A stretch of 7,962 bases of DNA, from positions 1-7,962 of the forward strand of contig JACCSL010000116.1 in assembly GCA_013812995.1 (NCBI GenBank). Reading direction: 5' to 3'. The stretch is from Ardenticatenales bacterium. GTDB lineage: Bacteria; Chloroflexota; Anaerolineae; Ardenticatenales; Ardenticatenaceae. The notes beneath the pieces were generated by a model. It searched no databases and was not told where the DNA came from. It was given only the letters and a program-made list of their open reading frames with translations. The translations under genes and the position numbers were made by a program. Positions 1-6,192 of this stretch are shown here, one piece after another (the stretch's first letter is position 1; each line of letters starts with the position of its first letter).

Positions 1-4
1 CTTC

Positions 5-131
5 ATGCCCGCGCGGGCGTGGCCTACCAAAATCGCCCCTCCCCCACCGACTTGTGGGTAAGGAGTAGCTTCCCACCTCAGAGCGCAATTTTTGTCAAAA
101 GTCCAATCCATAATGCCCGCGCGGGCGTGGC
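5..131. repeat. Pair of 19-bp direct repeats with palindromic core, downstream of the CHAT-STAND gene
   Basis: Positions 5-23 and 113-131 are identical over 19 bp and lie 108 bp apart. Each copy contains the perfect 12-bp palindrome GCCCGCGCGGGC (7-18 and 115-126). The 89 bp between them contain no credible gene. They contain smaller foldable pieces: CCCAC/GTGGG at 43-47 and 54-58, with an alternative pairing of 54-62 with 69-76. Next to the second copy, 132-136/141-145 (GGAGG-AGAG-CCTCC) forms a 5-bp hairpin immediately after the stop codon of the minus-strand gene. None of these is followed by a T-run on the minus strand, so they do not make a canonical intrinsic terminator. The pair could be a dispersed intergenic palindrome family or the ends of a small element. 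Confidence 0.6.
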
Positions 132-146
132 GGAGGAGAGCCTCCC

Positions 147-3100
147 CTACCCCAACGCCGCCACCATCGCGTGCACCCGCGCCGCGTGCGCCGGGTCCAG
201 CGCCGACAGGTCCGGCGCTCGCTCGCCGGAGAGCACCGCGTTGAGGGCGCGGCCCAAGGCGCGGAATTCCGCCGGGATAGTCCCATCCTGGGCTATGGCC
301 TGGGTCGCGCTGTGGAGCTGCGATGCCATCTGCGGCGGGGCGTCCGCGCGGCAGGCCGCGCCCACCATGTCGATGAGTTGATCGATGGTGAGGCCCTGTG
401 GCTTCTCCTGGGCGGGAGCAGGGCTGGTTGCAGCGGCTGGCGCGGCTCCCGGCGACGCCGCGCCGGAGAGCTGGGCGAGGATGGTGTGGACGATGACAAA
501 CTTTGTGCGGTCCAAGTCCGTCCGTAGCACCTCAAGGTCGCGCTCGCCAGCGACAATTTGCTTTATAGCAGTGGCAGCTTGTTGCCATTGCTCACCTCCA
601 GCCTGCATTTTTGGGTATTGGCCTTCCAGCCAAGCGGCGGCGGTGCTATCTCCTTGTGTGGTCTGAACCACGGCTGCAATGAGTTGGTGAAATTGCCGTA
701 TCCCATGCTGCGCCCCCGCATAGGCCGCGTAGCTATCCTGCGCCTTGCGCCGCCACTGCGCTGCCTCCGCTGCGCGGCCCTGCGCGGCGGTGATGCGGGC
801 GAGGATGGAGTAATCCTTCCATATTTCGGTTGAAGAATCGCCAATGGCCTCATCTATTTCCACTGCTCGCAGCGCATAGTGCTCTGCCTCAGCGAGACGA
901 TTTTGGGAGAGGTAGAGGTCGGCGAGGTTGTTGTAGGTCGGAGCTGCATATTGGTGTTGTCCAATCTGCTCAAAGCCTTCTGCTGCCCGCAAATACCACC
1001 GCTCGGCATCCTCCAGCCACCCCGCGCCTTGAGCGACAATGGCAAGTTGGTTGCAAGTCTCTGCAACTCCCTTGGGATTGTTCATCTGCTCTTTTAGCTT
1101 GAGGCTTTCCCGATGGCAGCGCTCCGCCTCTTCCCAGTTCTTTGCCTCCTCCGCTACCCTCCCCAACTGGTGCCAGGCAACGGCCTCCATCTGTGGCTCG
1201 CCCAGCGCGCGGAAGGTCTCCAGCGCCTCGGTGTGCCGTCGTACTGCTTCGCCCAGGTCGCCGCGCGCCAGCGCTAAGTTGCCAAGTTGGCCGAGGGCAA
1301 CGCCAACGCCTCTTTGGTCTTTCACCGCACGAAGTAGCTCAAGCGCCATTTCATACTTCTGCTGGGCCTCATCAAATTGGCCCAGTGCCGCTAAACTAGC
1401 CGCCCAGCGTCCCCAACAAGCCCCTACCATTCCTTTTGCACTCTCATTCGATTCGCTGAGGGCCTCGAATTCTTGCAATGCCCGTCTTTGATAGGCGATG
1501 GCCTGCGAGTGCCGCCCCTGCTCCGCTACGTACTCTCCCAACATTGTAAGCGTCATCGCATGATCATAGGCAACCTCGTAGGCCGCGCCTGCTTCCATTT
1601 TTGCTAGCAGTTCCTTGAACAGACGTTCAGCCTCCGCTGCGCGGCCCTGCTGGAGCAGCGCCTCCCCCTGCTGGCTGCGCATCAGGTATTCCGCCTTTGT
1701 CAGCCCCGCGTCACCTGTCACCTGCAACGCTGCCACCTTTTGCAGTAGCATCGCCTGCTCCCGCCAGCGCCCGAAGACGTTTAGGAACAGAGCAATGCGA
1801 GCAGCAAAGTCTATCGCCGCTGCGGCCTCGCCTGCGGCGATGGTCAGGTCGAGGGCGCGCTGGAGGTTGGGCATCTCGCGCTGGGCGATGGCACGGGCCT
1901 GGTGGGGTCTTTGGGTGTCAGCCTGGTAGAGGGACTTGGCTGTGCTGTAGTATTCTCTCCAGTATCTCTCTTCCAACTCGGCCCGGCGCGCCGCCGGGAG
2001 TTGAGAAGAAAGGTAGGGCAGGAGCGTGGGATGGAAGCGGAGGAAGGGATGAATAATGCCGGGCAGCGACTCAACGGAGACGAGCGCGGCCTGCTCCATC
2101 TCGGCGCGGGCGCTCTTCCAGAGGTCGGGGTCTATCTCGGTTATTTCCAAAATCCTGCTCTCAAACGCCACTCCCTGGAACACCGCGAGGTCCGGGAGGG
2201 CGGCGCGGGTGGCGGCGCCCAGGCGGCGCAGGGAGAACTCCAGGGAGACGGCGAGGCTCTCGTTGCGCTCCTTGGCCGCGCCGGTGATGAAGCCAGGCAG
2301 GAGTTCCTCGAAGCGCGCGGTGAGCTCGGCGGGTTGCATCTGGCGCAGGTGGGGCAGCACCAGGTTCAGCGAGAGCGGGTGGCCCCCCAGCCGCTCCATC
2401 AAATCCAGCAGCGGCTCGCGCTGGATGCGCCCGCGCTCCACGCCATGCGCGTCCAGGATCGCCCCCGCCAGCTCCAGCGCCTCATACGAGGCCAGCCCGC
2501 GCAGTTCCAGGTGGCGGCACCCCTTCGAGGGGGCGAAGCGATTGTCATTGAAGGCGGTGTCGCGCGAGGTTATCAGCACGCGGCTCTGGCCCGCGTTGGC
2601 CCAGGTCGCGACGGCGTTCAGGATGTCGCGCAGCTCCTCTGGGGGCATCACGGGCTCCCGCCCCAGCACCGATTCAAAGTTGTCCAGAATCAGCAGCGCG
2701 GGTTTTTCGCGCAGCAGTTCCGCCACGCGCGCCACCGCGTCGCCGCCCTGCGCCGCGAAATTCTCGTCGCCGCTCACCGCTTGCCCCACCCAGGAGCACA
2801 GTTGCGCCAGCGAGCCGCCATGCTCGAAGGAGACGAACGCCGCCCCGCCCGGAAAGCGCCCTGTGCGGTAGAACCAGCGCCCCGCCTCCGCCGCCAGCGT
2901 TGTCTTGCCCAGCCCCCCGAAGCCCCACAGCACCACCACCGGGTGGGCTGCCAGCGCCCGCTCCAGCCGCAGCAACTCCCGCGCCCGCCCGTGGAACCCA
3001 TGCAGCGGCTCCCCTGGCAGCCCACCGGGCGAACTGGGGTTGGTTAGCGCAAGCGGTTTGCTCTTTCCCCCTCTCCTGACGTCGGGACGCGAAGCGGGTT

Positions 3101-4298
3101 TCGTTCCAGAGGGGGCGGCCGAAGGCCGGGGGAGAGGGCCAAACACCACCGGGTCGGTGGCCTGCTGGTAGAGAGCGGGGAGAAACCAATCCTTGAGGCG
3201 GATGGTGTACTCGCCGAGCTCGCCGTGCTCATCGCGGCGCGTGATGGAGTGGCGCTTGGTGTCGGCCAGCAGCGCGCGCCGCGCCTCATCGGTGGCCTGC
3301 CCGACGGTCAGCCCATCGACCAGATTCTCATAGAACGCGCCCACGAACTTGCGCGTGGCCTCGACGAGCACGGCGTAGTTCATCGCCAGCACGCTGCCCA
3401 CCCCCGCGCGGATCAGCCGCGTGGCGACGCTGGCGTAGGGGTTGCTCTCCTCTTTCTGCGAGGCACTCTGGCAGGCGCTCAGCACCATCAGCGGCACCCC
3501 GCTGCTGTTGAGCAGGTTCCCCAGCCGGTTGGCATCCACCAGATCCTTCTGGTGCTTGTCGTCCTCGAAGAGCAGGTAGCCCAACCCTTCCTTCATCTGG
3601 TACACGCCATGCCCATCAAAGTGGACTACATGGATGGGCGGTGCCCTGCGGCTACGCAGCCGCTTGTCCAGCGCCTGGAGCGTGGGCGGGTAGAGAAACT
3701 CGACCTCGGCGCGCCCCTCCAGCTCTTCCAGCGCGTCCAGCAGCGGCTGCGCGTCGGCGCGTGGGTCGAAGAAGCCCCCCTCGTCAGGCCGCGCCACGAC
3801 GACGAGCACCCGCACCGGCAACTCAAAGGGTTTGACATCGCTCTCCGTCACCTTGAGCAGCCGCCGCCGCACCGCGATGCCCTGCGTGAAGAGATGGCCG
3901 CCCTCGTCGGCCAGCAACTCCCAGGGCAGGCGCAGCACACCCGGGTCAACCGCATCGATGGTCAGCAACTTGCCCTGGGTGCGCGTGTCGGCAAACTGTT
4001 GCCACAGCCGCGCGGCGTCCCGATCCGCCGTGATGCTCGCCAGGAGGCCCTGCCCCCACTCGTCCAGCTGCGCCTCAACGCGCCGGGCGCGCTCGTGGTC
4101 CGTCTCCGTGGGCCAGGTCGAGAATTCCTCCACGTACCAGCGTATCTCGGCGAGCTGCTTGTCATCCAGCGGCGGCGTGAAGGTGACAGCGGGGCTGCGG
4201 GTTCCCTTGTCCGGGCGGAAGAGATCGACGGTGATGGGCGAGCCTTCCTCTTTTTCCTCAGAGAGAAAGTGGACAGCGAGTTCAAGGGGGGCAGACAT
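147..4298 (-). CDS. CHAT-domain / STAND NTPase / TPR multidomain protein (NLR-like, 1383 aa)
   Basis: Likely a large cytoplasmic signal-transducing ATPase with a caspase-like effector. Residues are counted from the ATG at 4298. Residues 1-165 form the CHAT N-terminal part, with the typical LPWELLADEGGHLF stretch. The protease core follows: the HFDGHG motif (H226, catalytic H230) and the LSACQS motif (catalytic C276), both intact. Residues 387-414 are a Pro/Ser/Arg/Lys-rich linker. The STAND/NB-ARC-like NTPase covers about 430-760: Walker A GFGGLGKTT (K465), Walker B LLILDN (D539), the ITSRD sensor (R579), a GGHPL motif at 638-642, then a winged-helix-like segment with FHPTLLPYL. From about 869 to 1193 there are about eight TPRs, several at an exact 40-residue spacing. 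A duplicated helical module occupies 1203-1280 and 1305-1382. An upstream in-frame TTG at 4328 is possible, but the ATG has AAGGAG six bases upstream (4305-4310) and is preferred. The gene is monocistronic here. CHAT-STAND-TPR proteins are known in bacterial conflict and cell-death systems; target and trigger are unknown. No membrane segment is apparent. Confidence 0.93.
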   Translation of the reverse strand: MSAPLELAVHFLSEEKEEGSPITVDLFRPDKGTRSPAVTFTPPLDDKQLAEIRWYVEEFSTWPTETDHERARRVEAQLDEWGQGLLASITADRDAARLWQQFADTRTQGKLLTIDAVDPGVLRLPWELLADEGGHLFTQGIAVRRRLLKVTESDVKPFELPVRVLVVVARPDEGGFFDPRADAQPLLDALEELEGRAEVEFLYPPTLQALDKRLRSRRAPPIHVVHFDGHGVYQMKEGLGYLLFEDDKHQKDLVDANRLGNLLNSSGVPLMVLSACQSASQKEESNPYASVATRLIRAGVGSVLAMNYAVLVEATRKFVGAFYENLVDGLTVGQATDEARRALLADTKRHSITRRDEHGELGEYTIRLKDWFLPALYQQATDPVVFGPLPRPSAAPSGTKPASRPDVRRGGKSKPLALTNPSSPGGLPGEPLHGFHGRARELLRLERALAAHPVVVLWGFGGLGKTTLAAEAGRWFYRTGRFPGGAAFVSFEHGGSLAQLCSWVGQAVSGDENFAAQGGDAVARVAELLREKPALLILDNFESVLGREPVMPPEELRDILNAVATWANAGQSRVLITSRDTAFNDNRFAPSKGCRHLELRGLASYEALELAGAILDAHGVERGRIQREPLLDLMERLGGHPLSLNLVLPHLRQMQPAELTARFEELLPGFITGAAKERNESLAVSLEFSLRRLGAATRAALPDLAVFQGVAFESRILEITEIDPDLWKSARAEMEQAALVSVESLPGIIHPFLRFHPTLLPYLSSQLPAARRAELEERYWREYYSTAKSLYQADTQRPHQARAIAQREMPNLQRALDLTIAAGEAAAAIDFAARIALFLNVFGRWREQAMLLQKVAALQVTGDAGLTKAEYLMRSQQGEALLQQGRAAEAERLFKELLAKMEAGAAYEVAYDHAMTLTMLGEYVAEQGRHSQAIAYQRRALQEFEALSESNESAKGMVGACWGRWAASLAALGQFDEAQQKYEMALELLRAVKDQRGVGVALGQLGNLALARGDLGEAVRRHTEALETFRALGEPQMEAVAWHQLGRVAEEAKNWEEAERCHRESLKLKEQMNNPKGVAETCNQLAIVAQGAGWLEDAERWYLRAAEGFEQIGQHQYAAPTYNNLADLYLSQNRLAEAEHYALRAVEIDEAIGDSSTEIWKDYSILARITAAQGRAAEAAQWRRKAQDSYAAYAGAQHGIRQFHQLIAAVVQTTQGDSTAAAWLEGQYPKMQAGGEQWQQAATAIKQIVAGERDLEVLRTDLDRTKFVIVHTILAQLSGAASPGAAPAAATSPAPAQEKPQGLTIDQLIDMVGAACRADAPPQMASQLHSATQAIAQDGTIPAEFRALGRALNAVLSGERAPDLSALDPAHAARVHAMVAALG
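153..692 (-). repeat. Duplicated approximately 78-residue C-terminal module in the CHAT-STAND-TPR protein
   Basis: The protein end contains two related segments, residues 1203-1280 (bases 462-692) and 1305-1382 (bases 153-389). They share the order QLI, then a hydrophobic helix, then GER, then LD, seven residues later VH, and a closing hydrophobic L. Aligned examples are QIVAGERD against AVLSGERA and LDRTKFVIVH against LDPAHAARVH. Identity is low but the spacing agrees, apart from a gap of about five residues before GER and two after it. Between them (about 396-464) lies a low-complexity linker of Ala, Pro, Ser and Thr. I do not recognise a named domain. It may be a helical scaffold or partner-binding module. 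Confidence 0.6.
720..1694 (-). repeat. TPR array within the CHAT-STAND-TPR protein
   Basis: About eight tetratricopeptide repeats are encoded here. They show the recurrent pattern of a first helix with L/G/A positions (for example QLGNLALARGDLGEA, NLADLYLSQNRLAEA) and a second helix ending in a charged-aromatic pattern. Five successive units start at a spacing of exactly 40 residues, which is typical of the longer TPR variants seen in STAND proteins. The bases at 763-783 and 1630-1650 are identical over 21 bp and both encode QGRAAEA in two different repeats. This points to duplication or conversion among units. TPR arrays of this kind commonly act as the sensor or ligand-binding part of STAND proteins. 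Confidence 0.85.
3058..3141. repeat. Palindromic repeat element embedded in frame in the CHAT-STAND gene
   Basis: This approximately 84-bp stretch resembles the intergenic element at 4486-4569. Both end in GCGGC(C/T)GAA(A/G)GCCGGGG(G)AGAGGGCC, and both have a matching left arm (TTTCCCCC at 3064-3071 here). The left arm has drifted, so the terminal pairing now has G-T wobbles and one mismatch. The middle differs: it carries an extra piece around GACGCGAAGCGGG. Read on the minus strand it is open and encodes residues 387-414 of the CHAT-STAND protein, exactly the Pro/Ser/Arg/Lys-rich linker between the caspase-like domain and the NTPase. The element boundaries are approximate. Confidence 0.65.
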
Positions 4299-4304
4299 AG
4301 GGGG

Positions 4305-4310
4305 CTCCTT
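4305..4310 (-). promoter_or_regulatory. Ribosome binding site of the CHAT-STAND gene
   Basis: AAGGAG on the minus strand lies six bases upstream of the ATG at 4298. It is a near-consensus Shine-Dalgarno sequence. It decides the start against the upstream in-frame TTG at 4328, before which the sequence is a GCCTTTTGCC-type repeat without a purine-rich site. Confidence 0.85.
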
Positions 4311-4404
4311 GTGAGAACGAAAGGGCAAAAGGCAAACGGGTCAAGGCAAAAGGTATCTGGTGCTTTCAAGGAACTGGCATTGCCTTTGCCATGAAACTGC
4401 GTTG

Positions 4405-4433
4405 ATTGTAACCGACGCGGTGGCGGGGTTCAA
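4405..4433 (-). promoter_or_regulatory. SigA/sigma-70-type promoter for the CHAT-STAND gene
   Basis: On the minus strand TTGAAC (4428-4433) and TACAAT (4405-4410) are separated by exactly 17 bases (4411-4427). Each box differs from consensus by one base. Transcription would start near 4398 and give a leader of about 100 nt before the ATG at 4298. That leader includes the small hairpin at 4375-4391 and the GGCAAA-type repeats. This is inferred from sequence only. Confidence 0.7.
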
Positions 4434-4485
4434 CGCCCTCTTGACGATGCAACAGGGCTTCGCAAAAGTCGCGGTTCTGCGAGCA

Positions 4486-4569
4486 TGGCCCTCTCCCCCA
4501 CTTCGCTTCGCTCAGTGTCCCCTCTCCCGAAATCGGGAGAGGGGCGGCTGAAAGCCGGGGAGAGGGCCA
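4486..4569. repeat. Palindromic intergenic repeat element with 13-bp terminal inverted repeats
   Basis: The ends TGGCCCTCTCCCC (4486-4498) and GGGGAGAGGGCCA (4557-4569) are perfect inverted repeats. Inside lie a perfect 12-bp hairpin with a two-base centre (4519-4530 / 4533-4544) and a 5-bp hairpin with a three-base loop (4545-4549 / 4553-4557). The element is 84 bp long, encodes no protein and shows no clear target-site duplication. It lies upstream of both divergent genes, so it is not a terminator for either. It is REP- or MITE-like. A diverged copy lies inside the CHAT-STAND gene at 3058-3141. Confidence 0.8.
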
Positions 4570-4666
4570 CGGTGGCACTCCATGGATCGGACGTTTGAGA
4601 AGCCCTGGACGATACAATGGATAACACTCTCACCTCCGTTAGCCGCTCGTCGTTACTTTCGACTTT

Positions 4667-4718
4667 TGCCCTTTGACTTTCCCCTTTTAGGGGCCTACTT
4701 GGTGCCTTTTGACTTTCC
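4667..4718 (+). repeat. Two 16-bp direct repeats upstream of the deaminase operon
   Basis: TGCCCTTTGACTTTCC (4667-4682) and TGCCTTTTGACTTTCC (4703-4718) match at 15 of 16 positions and are spaced by 36 bp. Each contains a TTGACT that resembles a -35 box. They could be regulator sites or duplicated promoter elements for the plus-strand operon. Confidence 0.55.
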
Positions 4719-4742
4719 GTTCCCCCGCCCTTCCCCTATAAT
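4709..4742 (+). promoter_or_regulatory. Probable promoter of the deaminase/BMP operon
   Basis: A perfect TATAAT lies at 4737-4742, 39 bases before the ATG at 4782. The nearest good -35 sequence, TTGACT at 4709-4714, is 22 bases away, which is longer than the optimal 17. The promoter may therefore be weak or activator-dependent, or the -35 may be the poor TTTCCG at 4714-4719. Transcription would start near 4749. A second TTGACT at 4673-4678 has only TACTTG at the right spacing. Confidence 0.5.
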
Positions 4743-4781
4743 GCGCCGCAGCAACGGAACCTACAGAGGAGCCCTCGACTG

Positions 4782-6155
4782 ATGAGCCTACGCCTTTTTC
4801 GCCATGCCGCGCTGATCGGCACGATGGATGAGGCGCGACGCGAGATCCCTGACGGTGCCCTGGTGGTACGCGACCGGGAAATCGTGGCAGTTGGTCCCAC
4901 AGAAGAGCTTGTGCCTGAGTGGGAGGATCAGGTGGAGCGCATCACAGATGTCCGAGATATGATTCTGCTCCCAGGGCTCGTGAACACGCACCACCACCTC
5001 TACCAGACCCTCACCCGCGCCGTGCCCGCCGCCCAGAATGCCAAACTCTTCGATTGGCTGGTGACGCACTACCCCATCTGGGCGGGGCTGACGAGCGAGG
5101 CGATCTACATCAGCGCCCTCACCGGGCTGGCCGAGCTGATGCTGAGTGGCTGCACCACCGCCTCGGACCACCTCTACCTCTACCCGAACGACTGCGACAT
5201 CGAGGACGAGATTCGCGCCGCCCAGGAACTTGGCATCCGCTTCCATCCCACGCGCGGCTCGATGAGCCTGGGCGAGAGCCAGGGTGGCCTGCCGCCCGAC
5301 CGGGTGACCGAGGACGAGGCGACAATCTTAAAAAAGACGCAGCAGGCCATCGAGCGGTGGAACGAGCCGGACCGCTTTGGCATGGTGCGGGTGGGGGTCG
5401 CGCCCTGCTCGCCCTTCTCCGTCACGCCCGACCTCATGCGCGAGAGCGCGGCGCTGGCGCGGAGCTATGGCGTGGGAATGCATACCCACCTGGCGGAGAC
5501 CCTGGACGAGGAAACCTTCTGCCTGGAACGCTTCGGGCAGCGGCCAGCGGAGTACGCGGCCTCGCTGGGCTGGACAGGCGAGGAGGTCTGGTGGGCGCAC
5601 TCGGTGCATGTGAACCCGGCGGAAATCGCCGCGATGGCCGCGACGGGCACGGGCATGAGCCACTGCCCCAGCAGCAACATGCGCCTGGCAAGCGGCATCG
5701 CCCCCATCCGCGCCATGCGCGATGCGAATGTCAAGGTCTCGCTCGGTGTGGATGGCTCCGCGTCCAACGACGGCTGTCACCTGCTGGGCGAGGCGCGCCA
5801 GGCGATGCTCCTCCAGCGGGTGCTCGGCCAGCCCGACGCCATGACGGCGCGCGAGGCCCTGGAACTGGCGACGCTGGGCGGTGCCGCTGTGCTCGGGCGC
5901 ACCGATATCGGGGCACTGGCTCCTGGCATGGCCGCCGATGTGATTGGCTTCCGGCTGGACCGGCTGGAGTACGCGGGGGCCTACCCCCACGACCCGCTGG
6001 CCGCGTTGATTTTCTGCTACCCGCGCCAGGCCGACATGGTGATGATCAATGGTCGCCTGCGGGTCGATCACGGGGAGCTGCTGGGCTGGGAACTGGGCAA
6101 ACTCGTTGAACGACACAACGAGCTTGCCAGGGCGCTGGTTGAAAAGACAGTGTAG
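4782..6155 (+). CDS. 8-oxoguanine deaminase-like amidohydrolase (TRZ/ATZ family, 457 aa)
   Basis: Probable cytoplasmic metal-dependent deaminase of the amidohydrolase superfamily, converting 8-oxoguanine plus water to urate and ammonia. Visible features are the metal-binding HxH in NTHHHLY (H70, H72), HTHLAET (metal ligand H236 and catalytic E239), AHSVH (H273) and GVDGS (D324). The stretches SMSLGESQGGLPPD and DGSASNDGCHLL are characteristic of the 8-oxoguanine deaminase branch, once annotated as hydroxydechloroatrazine ethylaminohydrolase-like. Its length is normal for the family and all key residues are present. The small N- and C-terminal beta domain is also seen (VVRDREIVAVG; GMAADVIGFRLD; MVMINGRLRV). 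The ATG is preceded by AGAGGAG at 4765-4771, ten bases upstream. The neighbouring BMP lipoproteins support a purine substrate. Another purine or triazine-type substrate cannot be excluded from sequence alone. Confidence 0.9.
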   Translation: MSLRLFRHAALIGTMDEARREIPDGALVVRDREIVAVGPTEELVPEWEDQVERITDVRDMILLPGLVNTHHHLYQTLTRAVPAAQNAKLFDWLVTHYPIWAGLTSEAIYISALTGLAELMLSGCTTASDHLYLYPNDCDIEDEIRAAQELGIRFHPTRGSMSLGESQGGLPPDRVTEDEATILKKTQQAIERWNEPDRFGMVRVGVAPCSPFSVTPDLMRESAALARSYGVGMHTHLAETLDEETFCLERFGQRPAEYAASLGWTGEEVWWAHSVHVNPAEIAAMAATGTGMSHCPSSNMRLASGIAPIRAMRDANVKVSLGVDGSASNDGCHLLGEARQAMLLQRVLGQPDAMTAREALELATLGGAAVLGRTDIGALAPGMAADVIGFRLDRLEYAGAYPHDPLAALIFCYPRQADMVMINGRLRVDHGELLGWELGKLVERHNELARALVEKTV

Positions 6156-6192
6156 CTTTTACCCACCCTTTTTGAGGAGAAGCGAGAACCCC

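Larger units (their letters stand above)
4320..4674. repeat. Inverted CTTTTGCCCTTT motif, one copy before each divergent gene
   Basis: The 12-mer CTTTTGCCCTTT occurs on the plus strand at 4663-4674 and, reverse-complemented, at 4320-4331. Each copy therefore points toward the gene it precedes: one lies 22 bases before the minus-strand ATG and the other 107 bases before the plus-strand ATG. Related shorter GCCTTTTG pieces surround both. It could be a shared operator half or simply low-complexity intergenic sequence of this genome. Confidence 0.45.
4299..4781. other. Divergent intergenic control region
   Basis: These 483 bases separate the minus-strand CHAT-STAND gene from the plus-strand purine operon. 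I see no credible gene in them. Short open frames exist, but they run through promoters and hairpins and have no family resemblance. From left to right the region holds the ribosome binding site of the minus-strand gene, an A/G-rich leader with GGCAAA-type repeats (4320-4354), a small hairpin at 4375-4391 (TGGCA-TTGCCTT-TGCCA), the minus-strand promoter, an 84-bp palindromic element, two direct repeats containing TTGACTTTCC, and the TATAAT box and ribosome binding site of the plus-strand operon. Confidence 0.85.

Noticed and set aside
93..98. Perfect TTGACA on the minus strand as a promoter for a gene to the left
   Set aside because: No -10-like sequence lies 16-18 bases downstream (TGGGAA is found there), so it is probably chance.
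5..131. CRISPR array
   Set aside because: There are only two 19-bp units with an 89-bp gap and no further regularly spaced copies.
132..145. GGAGG-AGAG-CCTCC hairpin after the CHAT-STAND stop as an intrinsic terminator
   Set aside because: It has only a 5-bp stem and no T-run after it on the minus strand. It is kept only as a note in the repeat entry.
1902..3047. Plus-strand open frame of 381 codons
   Set aside because: It is fully antisense to the NTPase part of the CHAT-STAND gene, is rich in Arg/Gln/Ala/Pro as expected of a GC-rich shadow frame, and has no family motif.
3225..4394. Plus-strand open frame of 389 codons
   Set aside because: It is antisense to the CHAT domain and runs into the promoter region. 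The opposite strand has clear catalytic motifs; this one has none.
4582..4782. Plus-strand open frame of 66 codons before the deaminase gene
   Set aside because: It spans the promoter, TATAAT box and ribosome binding site of the operon. Its sequence only reflects the repeated TTTGACTTTCC motif.
5328..6116. Minus-strand open frame of 262 codons
   Set aside because: It is antisense to the deaminase gene, whose motifs are unambiguous.
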